Shown here: one piece after another, positions 43,036-54,357 of the stretch
Numbering within the stretch: position 1 is the stretch's first letter
Layout of the letters: every line of letters starts with the position of its first letter
Source of the DNA: Laccaria trichodermophora
Lineage: Eukaryota; Basidiomycota; Agaricomycetes; Agaricales; Hydnangiaceae
DNA length: 64,000 nucleotides
Assembly: GCA_018417955.1 (NCBI GenBank)
Contig: JACTVC010000012.1
Span: forward strand, 930,001-994,000
Reading direction: 5' to 3'
Made by a program: the position numbers and the translations under genes
The notes under the pieces: generated by a model
Databases searched by the model: none
What the model saw: the letters and a program-made list of their open reading frames with translations, nothing else
What the model was told of the DNA's origin: nothing

Positions 43036-44898
43036 ATGAAGAACAAGGCAGGAACTTACACTGGCAACCCTGGCAAGCTAGCAAAGCTCCAGCAATCCCT
43101 TGCTATGGACGATATTATCATTCCGTTAGTGATGTCAACTCTATCTCACGATAACTCTTCATCAATTCCTCCTATATGATAGCATTATGGGCCCGTCTGG
43201 AGTTGGGAAGAGCACTGTAGGTCCTGATCTGGATGCTCATGCCTTTCGCGTGAACTGACCCTTTCAGTTCATAAATCATCTTGCAGGGAGAGACGTTGTC
43301 AAAGTTGGACACGATCAGACAAGCTGCACCACAGAACTTCAGCCGGTTTTTATCGATCCGCCGTCTTCAATTTCGCTGCAAAACAGAAGATTGGTGCTCG
43401 TCGATACTCCTGGATTTGACCAAACTTTCGCAACGGAATCAGAAACCTTGAGACGCATTGCTTCTTGGCTTGCGAATGCGTGAGTTTATGATACTCCACA
43501 TTGTCGCAGTACTTCTTACCCCATGGCAGCTATAGCGCTGATACGAAACTTAGTGGCGTTATCTACCTTCATGACATTTCGTCAGCCCGAATGAAGGGGA
43601 CAAGCGTGAGGAATCTTGAGGTTTTCCGAAAACTTTGTGGGGATCGCGCTTTGCGAAGCGTTCTTCTTGGTACGACGAAATGGAACCAATTGGAACGTCA
43701 TTCCGACGGAGAAGAACGAGTAAAACAACTTCGTGATGAATTCTGGAGGGCAATGATTGAACATGGGTCGATTGTGCATAACTTTGAAGGCACGCCGGAA
43801 TCAGCGTGGGAGATGGTGGATGCGGTCCTTGCACAAGTTGCATGTGATGCGATCATCCCGTATGTGACTCATCCTTTGTGAAAAGTCGCTAAACCCATTA
43901 ACTTTTTTAGTGTTATTGGCGTCACTGGCGTCGGGAAAAGCAAGGTAGTTGACTCAAAATTTTCCACCCGTTTTTCTACTCACTACTGCAGTTTGTTAAT
44001 GCCCTTGCCGGAAGGGATGCAGTCGCCGTCGGGGATCCTGGTGATATAGAACCATGCACCTTGGAGGTTCAGCCCGTCACCGTTGATTGGCCGATCCTGG
44101 CCAACAGTCGAAGTCTTTCACATCGCGGTAGATTGATCGTTGTGGACACGCCTGGGTTCGACCGGCCTCATATTGAAGATTCTGCAACCTTGAAAAGCAT
44201 AATGGACGGCTTGACAACGAGGTGAGTTGCTCTTCTAGCACAACAAGCGATGCACTCATGAAAAGGTCAGGTATGGCGCAGGTACAAAGCTTGGTGGCAT
44301 CATCCATCTTCACGATATAAACCGACCGCCGCACAGCACGTTCCACAAGTATCTTGATGAATTTGTTAAGGGCTGCGCGGAACCTAAAGCACTTATTCTT
44401 GGCACCACAAAGTGGGACCGTAACATCAAAGATAGTCAAGGGAAGCCCGACTCGAACAGTGAACAGGAGCATCGGGGAAATGTACATCCTGGGGAGCGTC
44501 ACCTGAACAATCTCAAGGATGGTTGTTGGAAGACGTTGATTGATGCCGGCGCGAAAGTCCACAAATTCACAGGGAGCCAAGATTCCGCTCTAGAGATGGT
44601 CAAGGATATACTTGCCGACTCAAATCCACACCGAACAGAGGTCCTTCAGATTCAAGAGGAATTGGTTCGCGCGAAAAAGCTGATTCCCGACACAGAAGCG
44701 GGCAAACATCTACAACAGAGTCTAAACCAGCTGCTGAAAACGCTTGATAATAAGAAACGTGCGACAACCAGCCTCGATCCTGACCAAATCGCCAGCATCC
44801 GCGCACAGATCAAGGCATTGCAGATACCACTTTCTCAACGGGTCTCAAGATTCTTGGATGGTGGAATCGAAAGGATCCTGAATGGATTGAGAGGGTAG
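43036..44898 (+). CDS. Double-G-domain GTPase (AIG1-like), tandem duplicated
   Basis: Seven exons (43036-43124, 43183-43216, 43268-43479, 43530-43859, 43911-43944, 43992-44221, 44271-44898) give 518 aa. Two complete G domains follow each other. Domain 1 has the P-loop GPSGVGKST (33-41), DTPGFD (87-92) and LGTTKW. Domain 2 has the P-loop GVTGVGKSK (225-233), DTPGFD (285-290) and LGTTKWD. This is the AIG1/GIMAP-like P-loop class, where TKW replaces the usual NKxD. Introns fall at the same three places and phases in both halves. A C-terminal helix follows (LQIQEELVRAKKL…). Domain 2 has Lys in place of the P-loop Thr. No membrane segment is visible. GIMAP-like proteins act in immunity in animals and plants; here the role is unknown. 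Confidence 0.85.
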
Positions 44899-45711
44899 AG
44901 ACTGAAGATTTGCAAGAGTGTGCCCTCGTCCTAAGCCACTCAGTGAGAGGTTTAGTAGCATTTGGGTACAAATCGTCCCGAAACCAGCCGTTAGTACGAT
45001 ATGGACACTATGGCGTGTTATTAGACCTGTGGTAGCGTTCTAGCTAAAGCTTTTCAATAAAATGTGACGTAACAGGCGTTTGTGAGATATCACAGCGGGT
45101 TTCCATCCTTCTCTCATGCAATCGTACCTTTGAACCTTCCAAATCACCCTAATTCACGTCGAACTCACGCTCCACATAATGTCCCCAGTGATTTTGTGAT
45201 CAATTTGGCGTCTACATTGGGCTCTGGCAAAATCTTGACTTTCTCTCCACTTCGATCTTGCACGGTTACACGACACCTTGCACACCCTTTACTTCTATTA
45301 CCCTCAAGTCATCCCAGCCGCGTCATATGATTTCATATCCATACCTCTGGTGCCGCCGTCTTGCAATGAAGTCTTCTATTCTCGATCTTAACCTTCGCCG
45401 TTTGGCAGGCGAAGACTCTGCATGAATAAAGCCATTTCTCCTTATCCTGGCACTCGGGAGATACTATCCTTTGAGACGAATGACTTCATTACACACTAGA
45501 AGAAAAGACAAGCTCATCGAAGCCAGTCCGATGAAGACTTTTACAGTACCTCGAGCTCCAAGTACGAAATCTCTTGTGGCAATCAAATGCTCCATTGATG
45601 CTCAATGGCAAGATGAACGTAACTGTGGCGCGCTCGTATAATGGCGGAATTATGACGAGATAACGAGCCAAGGGGACTTGTAATTTGTGTCAGGCAAGGC
45701 ATCTGCGACCG
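44899..45711. other. GTPase 3' flank and galectin upstream region
   Basis: The first part (about 44935-45065) recurs 3' of every F-box copy except the truncated one. From about 45160 it is duplicated at 50810-51400 upstream of galectin copy 2. No gene is seen. Confidence 0.5.
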
Positions 45712-45719
45712 TATAAAAG
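45712..45719 (+). promoter_or_regulatory. TATA box of galectin copy 1
   Basis: TATAAAAG, identical in context (GACCGTATAAAAGGATGGTGC-type) to copy 2. It is followed by a likely 5' UTR intron (GAG|GTGGGTAGAAG…CCACAG) ending about 20 bp before the ATG. Confidence 0.6.
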
Positions 45720-45846
45720 GATGGTGCTTCAATGCCCCAATCTCTAGACTCCTGTCAACGCACTTTGAGGTGGGTAGAAGACGAGCTACTATCTCACAGC
45801 GTGCTCACATTTCATCCACAGATCTACAACCAACCCAGAAAATACT

Positions 45847-46337
45847 ATGGCTTTCTACCTCCTTCCCATCACCCAGTCCGTCACCTTGAAAACAGAATTC
45901 AAGGCTGAGAACATCATCGTCTTCCAGTCCGCGAAACTGGACTTGGGTCCCAACACTGGTACGGGTTTTGATAACACCAACGTGAATGTCGTCAGTGCCG
46001 ACGGGGACGTCCTTCTCACAGTCGCCATCCGTCGCACGGTGAACGAGATCGTCTTGAACAGCAAGCCTTCCGGTGGCTCTTGGGGTACTGAGGAGAAAGT
46101 AGCACTTGAAGGGCAGTTCGTCGATGGACTCAACACCACTATCACTGTCTACGACCACGGCGATCGCTTCCAGGTCCTGACTAACTACAAGACCATTCAT
46201 TACTTCGTCAAGAGAATCCAGAAGAACGGTACGCCGTCTCATACCTTATCGAGAAGGACCAGGCCTCTCCGTTCTCCGACACTTTGGCTGTCACCACGTA
46301 TGACTCCTTCGCAAGCATCATTCCCAATGGTGCTTAA
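45847..46337 (+). pseudogene. Fungal galectin copy 1, frameshifted
   Basis: Nearly identical to the intact galectin at 51536-52027 over its first 130 codons. A single base is missing near 46231 (ACGGTACGCC here, ACGGTACCGCC in copy 2). The last strand of the lectin fold is read out of frame, and an unrelated tail continues to 46383. Either a recent inactivation or an assembly error; the promoter and leader intron are intact. Confidence 0.75.
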
Positions 46338-46967
46338 GATGCAGGTGTGGATGAGTATCCTCTTGTTTTTGCCTCGATACTGAAATATATAGTGGTGACC
46401 ATGCCGTTGACAAAGGTCGGAGCGATTCTGGTGTCAATGTTGGACATGTATTCCTAGTCATAGTTTGTGATGAATGTGTCAATGATCAGTGTTCTGTTCG
46501 TGCTTGGGTCGCTTCTGTAAGGAAAGGTAGATGGCAAGACCGTAAATGGCAGTCCAGCGGGGTGGTCAAAGATCTGAGCAACATGGACATTCCTTGTAGG
46601 TCCTTGTACGCCAGATCATATAAAGAATACACAGGTACTACTCGACTCTTCCGCTGATTCTCTTTCCCCGTCTTGCACCCCAGACCTACCTAAGGCTACC
46701 TCTGTCCATATCGAACAAAGCCCACCAGCCCACCAACCCACCATCCCCACCGTCAATCAGTTCAACGCGATCGCCTCACGAACTCCTCGATTTGATCTTT
46801 ACAGCTAGCATCGACATGTTGAATAGAGATTGGGGATTTGAAATATTGCGCCCTCCGAGTCCCAATCCATTCGAAGTTAGTGGCATATGGGTACAGGTCG
46901 TCTCGAAACCAGCCCACGATATGTACACTATCGGGGTATTGAAATAGACCTGCTGGTAGTCAAAGTT

Positions 46968-48717
46968 CTAGCTACGGCTTTGCAAGTCAAAGTGGTCTTG
47001 AGACAGTGACAGGCATTTGTTAATCACAACGCATGTCCATCCTACTCCTCTCCTGCAATCGTACCATGGCAAATGTTTTAAGCAGGCCTTCCGCCTCCTC
47101 CCACATCCTTGCGGTTTCTGTTGCATTCTCAGGATCGCCATCTGTCGAGTTCCGCCCAAGTTCCGCCAATCATCCGCAAAAGTGATCGATTCGATTCTGG
47201 GGAAAATATCGGAAAGAAAAGCGGCAACTTTGCCTGGGGCATTGATGGGAGAGTCTGCGACAGATAGGGCGGTCAAGGTATTGTCGAAGAAACCAGGACT
47301 TGACCTCAATTGGGTATTTTGAGCGTCAAAAACGATGCCTAGGTATGAGAGCTTAGGACAACGTTGTGCGAAGGGAATAAGGTCCTCTGTTTTTATGATT
47401 GGCGACCAAGTTGGCGATGGAGACATATGCATGTTGCCAAGTTCGAGGCTAAGTATTTTGGGCCAGGCATCAGCTAATCTGTTTACTGTGTCGGTGGTAA
47501 GTTGAATGCCAAAGTTAGGCTGGATATCAGCAACCTGAAGATTTGTAAACACAGTCAAAGCCTCGAGTTCAATATTAGAAATGAGTGCTTCTGGGGGGTC
47601 CAAGGCATTGCCCGACTCTTGCAATGTAAGTGATTCCAATGAGGAATGGTAAATGTGCCGACTGATGGTACTGAAGAGCTCTCTCCACTTGGGAGGATAA
47701 CAAAGATCCACAACTTGAATTTCGAGATCCTCGACGGGACTAGAGGATAGGAGCTGCAGGACAGCGATCGCTGCATCCATCGTCCTGCAAAAGATTGATA
47801 AATTTCGAAGGGCAGGGTACCCACTAGTTGGGTTCCGCGTGACGATCGGCAAGTGTTGGTTGTCAGTACGTGTCACATCTTTAAGAGAGTTAAGGGAAAG
47901 TGTTTGGAGGGATGGAATTGTTGCGATATGCTCGAGAGCTTCTTGCGTCAAATCGTTGACCGTTAGAGACTGAAGGCAATTCCATTGGCAGATGACAGAA
48001 GAAATACCCCGTCGAGTTTCTTCATCGGAGTTGGGGGATCGGAAAAGAAAAGTCAATTCTTTGAGGGCCAGACAAGAGTTGACAAGGCCGGAGAGGATGG
48101 AGGGGGAACATGCATGGTCAAAGATATTAGATAGAATGATGGACAATGTGATGAGTTTGGGAGAGAAGAAGAGATAGATGGACTGAAACATCGACCACTC
48201 CACTTCTTTGGCAAGGTATCCAGGATACCACGAAAATTCTACAAGGTTTGGAAGCAGGGGCCTCATATGCAACGTTGCCATACTTAGAGCTTGCAGAGCC
48301 TCGATGTCAACAAGAGACTTTGAGTTCATATGAAATTTGCGCATTCGTTGGGCATAAAATGGTAACCTTGTCAAGTCAGAGAGTAAGATTGGCCTGCGTA
48401 AACACTTTGGGTCGAAAAATCAGAATGATTCCACTAAGATATAATTGAATTCACAAACATACCAATATGTGAACCTGGCGGGACCAATCCTTTGCCTTCA
48501 TCTCAAACAGGTCGGACGGCATCGTGCAGAGAAGCGGACGCAGTCCCTCGATCTCACGCCAAAGGACGTTGAGAGCTGGCCCTTCGAAGGCACGACATGT
48601 GCGAGCAAGAGATGCCAAAGTCGCAGACCGTTGACGTGGCGGCATTCTGTAGTCATGCCTCAAGGCCTCGCAAATCAAGCTGAAAAGCTCAGGAACAAGA
48701 AGGCACCGATGAACCAT
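46968..48717 (-). pseudogene. F-box/LRR-like protein, copy 2 (two frameshifts)
   Basis: Full-length relative of copy 1: F-box exon from ATG 48717, LRR exon below. Compared with copies 3 and 4, two bases are missing near 48413 just after the intron (TTTTTCGACCC for TTTTTTCCGACCC). An 11-bp tandem duplication near 47150-47165 (AGTTCCGCCCA twice) shifts the frame before the C-terminal end. No alternative splice phase repairs the first lesion. Confidence 0.75.
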
Positions 48718-48989
48718 TACTTTCGCTAGAAGTTTGTTGACAGTATTTCGAGGTGAGTTTGCTCAGTTGAAGTTCATGACATTGTGGTTGTGACATGTAA
48801 CATAAAACCTCATAAAATCGTGGCAGGCTCCCTATATATAGTCTCTGACACTTTCCAGAGGGCAATTTTAATACTCACACCGAAAGTCCATCCAATCGAC
48901 TTCCTTATAGCTTTTCGTCCACCGTTTCTCCCCTCCTTGATTGCCACTTGAGCTCTGAATTTACCTGAACGGTCTGCATAAAGAACTGG
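48718..48989. other. Intergenic
   Basis: Upstream of F-box copy 2. No gene is seen. A similar spacer follows copies 3 and 5. Confidence 0.35.
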
Positions 48990-49914
48990 TCAGACAGAAA
49001 AATTTGCATGCGTCCTCAGTAGATCCAATCCTGCAGCTCTACACTCCGGCGTGGTACCCTTCTTCAGTTCCTCGTCGCCACTGAGCCGATCTCTCAAGCA
49101 CGTCAACAGCGCCAAGATATCCTCTTCCACCCGGTCCCCACCGCACTTACCCAACGCCTCTCCCAGGTCGCCATTCATGCATGGTGGGCATCGACTGTAC
49201 ATGCATCCGACGCATGCGGCAATTCGAGCGGCTTCAACCTGAGCCGCTCCCAATAACTGACGAGGGAGCAATACCCAGATAATAAGCGCATGACCTGTCT
49301 GTTGTCCAGCTTCGGGTCGACAGTAGCTGCGTCCCGCCACGTTCTGTTGTGTGTGTTCGGCGATCGAGCATGTCCTGGACGTGTACGTAGTACGGGACCC
49401 CGCGGAGGCTGAGCAATTTATCAGCAGTTTTCATTGCCGGTACACATGGTGTACTCTTGCGATACACGCGCTCATTTCATTTTTTACGACGTTGGAGAGG
49501 AGGTGTGGAATGCGGCACTGCACGCCGACTTCGACAATCAAGGACAACGTTGCGGAGGAGCAGGATCCCATGAATACGGGGTTGGTCGAAGGCGCAGCGT
49601 GTTCGAGGATTTCCGTGGCCCATTTGTGAATTTTTTGGAAGGCGCATTTGTGGCAGAGTTATTTATGTAACGGAGCTGTCGTGCAGTTGCAGAGGGTGCC
49701 CGTGGGCCGTCAATGGCTCCCTGACGACCCTCCAGAAGGTCGGCAAATGTATGAGACGTTCGCCGTCCTCCTTGTAGTATCTGGGTCACACACCAACCTC
49801 CCTGCAGCAGAAACGGCTTCTTCTCCTCATCCTCGTTATCGTCTACCGATCCCGTACTTCACGAATGGTGCTGTCGTCAACGACGATTAATCTCATCGTG
49901 CTCTTTGAAGGCAT
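48990..49914 (-). pseudogene. BTB-like protein copy, degenerate
   Basis: Paralogue of the intact gene at 60279-61568. The start (MPSK-type ATG at 49914, IVVDDSTIR), the middle and the C-terminal ILALLTCLRD…ELKKGTTPECRAAGLDLLRTH are recognisable. Deletions remove the first intron region, and several frameshifts disconnect the rest (for example the loss of part of the segment near 49300). Confidence 0.7.
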
Positions 49915-50799
49915 GGTTTGTAGTTCAAATGAGCGAGAAATGAAAAATATAAATTCACTCGGCGGATGAGAGGCTTCAGCATGGTCTCGGACTCCATTGT
50001 TCTGACTGTGGAAGTCGTCACAATGGTTGAACTTGAAGCTTGAAGAGCTTGAAGCTCAGTAATTGTTGAAGGCAACTATTCGGAGTTGGTGCGCATCTCA
50101 TGACCTGGACTCAAACCACATGTGCACCTCAAAACAGTTAGACGCTCTGAGCTCTCCTTCGACTTTGCGCCGGTAAGGAAAGTATCTTTGCTGTAACAAC
50201 CATACTCATTGTCATAAAATTTGCATTCCTGTAGTGACATCGGACACTCGCAGTCCTGTATTGGATTGCGATCTGACGGTCTCCAATCCCGCCATACGCT
50301 CCGCGTGAAGTCTCTGGAGGTTCTGCAGTCAAATCTAGAGCTTGTGCGGTTCGGGAAAGACATTTCCTACTCCATTCCGTTCATCTAGATTATCTCAGAT
50401 AGGCCAGATGACCCTCCCCCCCTTGAATTTCGGACTTCTTTCCCTCTTCCTCAACAAGCGAGCACTTCATTCTCGCCGTGGGCCTTATCTCGCCGACCGC
50501 GATCTCTGAATCTGGCATTCGATAATCACTATCCACTCATCAACCGCGAATGGATACGTCTTGAACATATAGACCGTACTGGTCCGAAGTGGCGCCACGA
50601 CGACCCCTCAGAAGGTTTGCGAATGTATGAGGGGGTACAAGAATTCTCTGTGCACCTGTCCGACCCAATCTGCCCTTGTGAGTGAAGTGATCTTTGCCGT
50701 CATAGCCATACTTGCCATAAAGTTGTTGCAGGTGAACCGCCGTCATAGCCCCAGTCACGACACCCAGCAACTTCATGACCTTGTAGGATACATTCCAAA
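49915..50799. other. Scrambled spacer with BTB fragment
   Basis: Contains an unrecognised 95-codon frame on the minus strand (50076-50363, Cys-rich) and a short fragment at about 50585-50640 matching the LLEGRRGA part of the BTB genes. No functional gene can be supported. Confidence 0.35.
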
Positions 50800-51400
50800 T
50801 TACCCAATTCACGCTCCACATAATGTCCTCAGAGACTCTGTAATCAATTTGGCGTCCTCGACTGTCCGCTCTGAACCTGCCGCTTGATGTTCATCTGCCC
50901 AATATTGGGCTGAAAATATTGACTTTCTCTCTACTTCGATCTTGTGCGGTTACGAGACCGTCGTACATCCTTTCTCCTTCTATTACCCTCAAGTCATCCT
51001 AGCCGTCTCATATAATTTCATCTCCACACCTCTGGTTCCGCCGTATTACCACCAAATCTTCTGTTCTCGATTTGAACCTCGACCTTTCACCGCTTCGGCA
51101 GATGTGGAGGCCACGTGAATAACGCCATTTCTCATTGTGGCGACGCTCAGCAGTTACCTTCCGGACAAGTGGTTTCAGCACACGTAAGAAGACAAGAGAA
51201 GCTCATCGAAGCCAGCAGGTTGGTTCCGATGAAGACTTTTACAGTATCTCCAAGTACGAAACCTCTTCAAACGCTCCATTGATGCACAATGGCCAGATGA
51301 ACGCAATTGTGGCGTGCTCGTTTAATGACGGAATTAGCTCCTTGATGAGATAACGAGCCAAGGAGACTTGTAATTTGCGCAGGTAAGGCATCTGCGACCG

Positions 51401-51408
51401 TATAAAAG
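51401..51408 (+). promoter_or_regulatory. TATA box of galectin copy 2
   Basis: TATAAAAG, about 135 bp before the ATG. The distance is bridged by a likely leader intron (GTGGGACGAAG…CCATAG). Confidence 0.6.
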
Positions 51409-51535
51409 GATGGTGCTCTAATGCCCCAATCTCTAGACTCCTGCCAACGCATTTTGAGGTGGGACGAAGACGAGCTACTATCTCACAGCGTGCTCACCTT
51501 TCCTCCATAGATCTACAACCAACCTAGCAAATACT

Positions 51536-52027
51536 ATGGCTTTCTACCTCCTTCCCATTACCGAGAGCGTCACCTTGAAATCAGAATTCAAGGCTGAGAA
51601 CATCATCGTCTTCCAGTCCGCGAAACTGGACTTGGGTCCCAACACTGGTACGGGTTTTGATAACACCCACGTCAATATCGTCAGTGCCGACGGGGACGTC
51701 CTTCTCACGGTCGCCATCCGTCGCTCACAGAACGCCATCGTTTTGAACAGCAAGCCTGCTGATGGCTCTTGGGGCACCGAGGAGAGAGTAACACTTGAAG
51801 GGCAGTTCGTCGATGGACTCAACACCACTATCACTGTCTATGACCACGGCGATCGCTTCCAGGTCCTGACTAACTACAAGACCATTCATTACTTCGTTAA
51901 GAGGATCCAGAAGAACGGTACCGCCGTCTCATACCTTATCGAGAAGGACCAGGCCTCTCCGTTCTCCGACACTTTGGCTGTCACCACGTATGACTCCTTC
52001 GCAAGCATCATTCCCAACGGTGCTTAA
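51536..52027 (+). CDS. Fungal galectin (intact)
   Basis: Single coding exon, 163 aa. It shows the galectin beta-sandwich pattern of mushroom galectins: a short hydrophobic start without signal peptide, the core strand LLTVAIRR, then IVLNSK, then GSWGTEERV, and later ITVYDHGDRFQV and VKRIQKNG. Of the usual sugar-contacting set, the Arg, Asn, Trp, Glu and Arg positions are kept. The position normally held by His, before the IxR strand, is Thr. Fungal galectins are cytoplasmic or fruiting-body lectins, several of which defend against animal predators. Here altered sugar specificity is likely. Copy 1 (45847) is frameshifted, so this is the only functional copy. Confidence 0.85.
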   Translation: MAFYLLPITESVTLKSEFKAENIIVFQSAKLDLGPNTGTGFDNTHVNIVSADGDVLLTVAIRRSQNAIVLNSKPADGSWGTEERVTLEGQFVDGLNTTITVYDHGDRFQVLTNYKTIHYFVKRIQKNGTAVSYLIEKDQASPFSDTLAVTTYDSFASIIPNGA

Positions 52028-52500
52028 GATGCAGGTGTGGATGAGTATCCTCTTGTTTTTGCCTCGATACTGAATTATATAGTAGTGGTGACCATGCCGT
52101 TGACAAAGGTCGGAGCGATTCTGGCGTCAATGTTGGACATGTAAACCTAGTCATAGTTTGTGATGAATGTGTCAATGATCAGTGTTCTGTTCGTGCTTGG
52201 GTCGCTTCTGTAAGGAAAGGTAGATGGCAAGACCGTAAATGGCCATCCAGCGGGGTGGTCAAAGATCTGAGCAACATGGACAGTCCTTGTACGCCAGATC
52301 ATATATATAAGTATACTAAAGAATACACAGATACTACTCGACTCTTCCGCTGATTCTCTTTCCCCTTCTTCCACCCCAGACCTACCTCCGTCCATATCGA
52401 ACAAAGCCCACCAACCCACCATCCCCACCGTCAATCAATTCAACGCGATCGCCTCACGAACTCCTCGATTTGATCTTTACAGCTGGAATCGACATGTTGA

Positions 52501-52686
52501 ATAGAGATTAGTGCGCCCTCCGAGTCCCAATCCATTCAAAGAGACTCTTAGTGGCATATGGGTCCATGTTGTCTCGAAACCAGCCGTTACGATATGTACA
52601 CTATTGGCGTGTTGACAGATCTGGCAGTAGTCAATGGTCTGGCTACGGTTTTGTCGAAGTGGTCTTGACACAGTGACAGCCGTTTG
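52501..52686. other. Shared F-box 3' flank
   Basis: Homologous to the 3' UTR of the GTPase gene (GGCATATGGGT…), as at the other F-box copies. Confidence 0.5.
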
Positions 52687-54357
52687 TCAATCACAACGCA
52701 TTTCCATCCTGCTCCTCTCTTGCAATCGTGACTTGGCAAATGTTTCAAGCAAGCGGTCTGCCTCCTCCCACATCGTTGCAGTTTCTGTTGCATCCTCAGG
52801 TTCCCAATTTGGCGAAACCCGCCGATCGTTGTCAAAAATGATCGATTCGATTCCAGGGAAAATATCGAAGAGGTAAGCGGAAACTATGGCTGGGGTATTG
52901 ATGGGAGAGTCTGCGACGGATAGAGTGGTCAAAGAATTATTGAAGAGACCAGGACTTGACTCCAGGGTATTTTGAGCGTCAAAAACGATGCCTAAGTACT
53001 CCAACTTAGGACAACGTTGCGCGAAGGAAACGAGGTCCGCTGTTTTTATGATTGGCGATATTGACGATGGGTATGTATTGCCAAGTTCGAGATGACATAG
53101 TTTGGGCCAGGCATCAGCTAATTTGTTTACTGTGTCACTTGTAAGTTGAATGCCAAAAGTAGGCTGGATATCAACAACTTGAAGATTTGTAAACACAGTC
53201 AACGCCTCGAGTCCAATGTCAGAATAGAGTGCTTTCGGGGGGTCCAAGTCACTGCCCGACTCCTGCAAGTCAAGCACTTCCAATGAGGGGTGACAAATGT
53301 GGCGACTGATGGTACTGAAGAGCTCCCTCCACTGACGAGGATAACAAAGATCCACAACTTGAATTTCGAGATCCTCGAGTGGACTAGAGAATAGGAGCTG
53401 CACAAAAGCGATCGCTGCATCCATCGTCCTACAGGAGATTGATAAACTTCGAAGGGCAGGGTACCCACCAGTTGGGTTGCGCGTCACGATCGGCAAGTGT
53501 TGATTGTTAGTACGCATCACATCTTTCAGAGAGTCGAGAGAAAGTGTTTGGAGGGATGGGATTGTTGCGAGATGCTCGAGAGCTTCTTGCGTCAAATCGT
53601 TAACTGTTAAAGACTGAAGGCAGTTCCATTGGCAAATGGCAGCAGAAATACCCAGTCGATTTGCTTCATGGGAGTGGGAGGACCGGAAAAGAAAAGTCAA
53701 TCCTTTCAGCGCTGGACAAAAATTGATAAGACCAGAAAGGATGGAGGGGGGACATGCACTGTCAAAGGTGTTATAGAGAATGATGGATAATGTGACGAGT
53801 TTGGGTGTGAGGAAGAGATAGATGCACTGAAGCATCGACCACTCGACTTCTCTTGTAATCTGTCCATAAGACCACCGAAATTCTTCAAGCTTTGGAAGCA
53901 GCGGCCTCATATGCAGTGTTGCCATGCTTAGAGCTTGAAGAGCCTCAACGTCAACCAAAGACGTTGAGCCCACATGAACTTTGCGTATCCGTTGGGCGTA
54001 AGATGGCAATCTCGTCAAATCAGAGAGTAAGATTGGCCTGCGCAAACACTTTAGGTCGGAAAAAATCAGAATTATACCACTAAAATATATTTGACTTGAC
54101 AACCGTACCGATACGTCAACTTTACACCTGGGGTGCCAATCTTTTGCCTTCATCTCAAACAGGTCGGACGGCATCGTGTAGAGAAGCGGACGCAGTCCCT
54201 CGATCCTACGCCAAAGAAAGTCAAGAGCTGGTCCTTCGAAGGCGCGACATGTGCGAGCAAGGGATGCCAAAGTCGCCAATCGCGTTTTGAAATCATCGCT
54301 CAAGACCTCGCAAACCAAGCTAAAGAGCTCAGGAACAAGAAGGCACCGATGAACCAT
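52687..54357 (-). CDS. F-box/LRR-like protein, copy 3 (intact)
   Basis: Exons 54357-54128 and 54079-52687 give 540 aa. The 48-bp intron is in frame, so an unspliced product is also open. Start at MVHRCLLVPELF, as in the other copies; the upstream in-frame extension to 54519 is not conserved. F-box-like N-terminus as in copy 1, with a five-residue deletion in the loop after CEVL. The LRR part is full length and ends …MWEEADRLLETFAKSRLQERSRMEM. Probable SCF adaptor. Convergent with the galectin gene. Confidence 0.8.
   Translation of the reverse strand: MVHRCLLVPELFSLVCEVLSDDFKTRLATLASLARTCRAFEGPALDFLWRRIEGLRPLLYTMPSDLFEMKAKDWHPRCKVDVSVRLSSQIYFSGIILIFSDLKCLRRPILLSDLTRLPSYAQRIRKVHVGSTSLVDVEALQALSMATLHMRPLLPKLEEFRWSYGQITREVEWSMLQCIYLFLTPKLVTLSIILYNTFDSACPPSILSGLINFCPALKGLTFLFRSSHSHEANRLGISAAICQWNCLQSLTVNDLTQEALEHLATIPSLQTLSLDSLKDVMRTNNQHLPIVTRNPTGGYPALRSLSISCRTMDAAIAFVQLLFSSPLEDLEIQVVDLCYPRQWRELFSTISRHICHPSLEVLDLQESGSDLDPPKALYSDIGLEALTVFTNLQVVDIQPTFGIQLTSDTVNKLADAWPKLCHLELGNTYPSSISPIIKTADLVSFAQRCPKLEYLGIVFDAQNTLESSPGLFNNSLTTLSVADSPINTPAIVSAYLFDIFPGIESIIFDNDRRVSPNWEPEDATETATMWEEADRLLETFAKSRLQERSRMEMRCD

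Larger units (their letters stand above)
45070..46840. repeat. Galectin segmental duplication, copy 1
   Basis: High similarity in the same orientation to about 50800-52500. It includes upstream sequence, TATA box, leader intron, coding region and 3' flank. Confidence 0.8.
50800..52500. repeat. Galectin segmental duplication, copy 2
   Basis: Direct duplicate of about 45070-46840, differing by small indels and substitutions. Confidence 0.8.
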
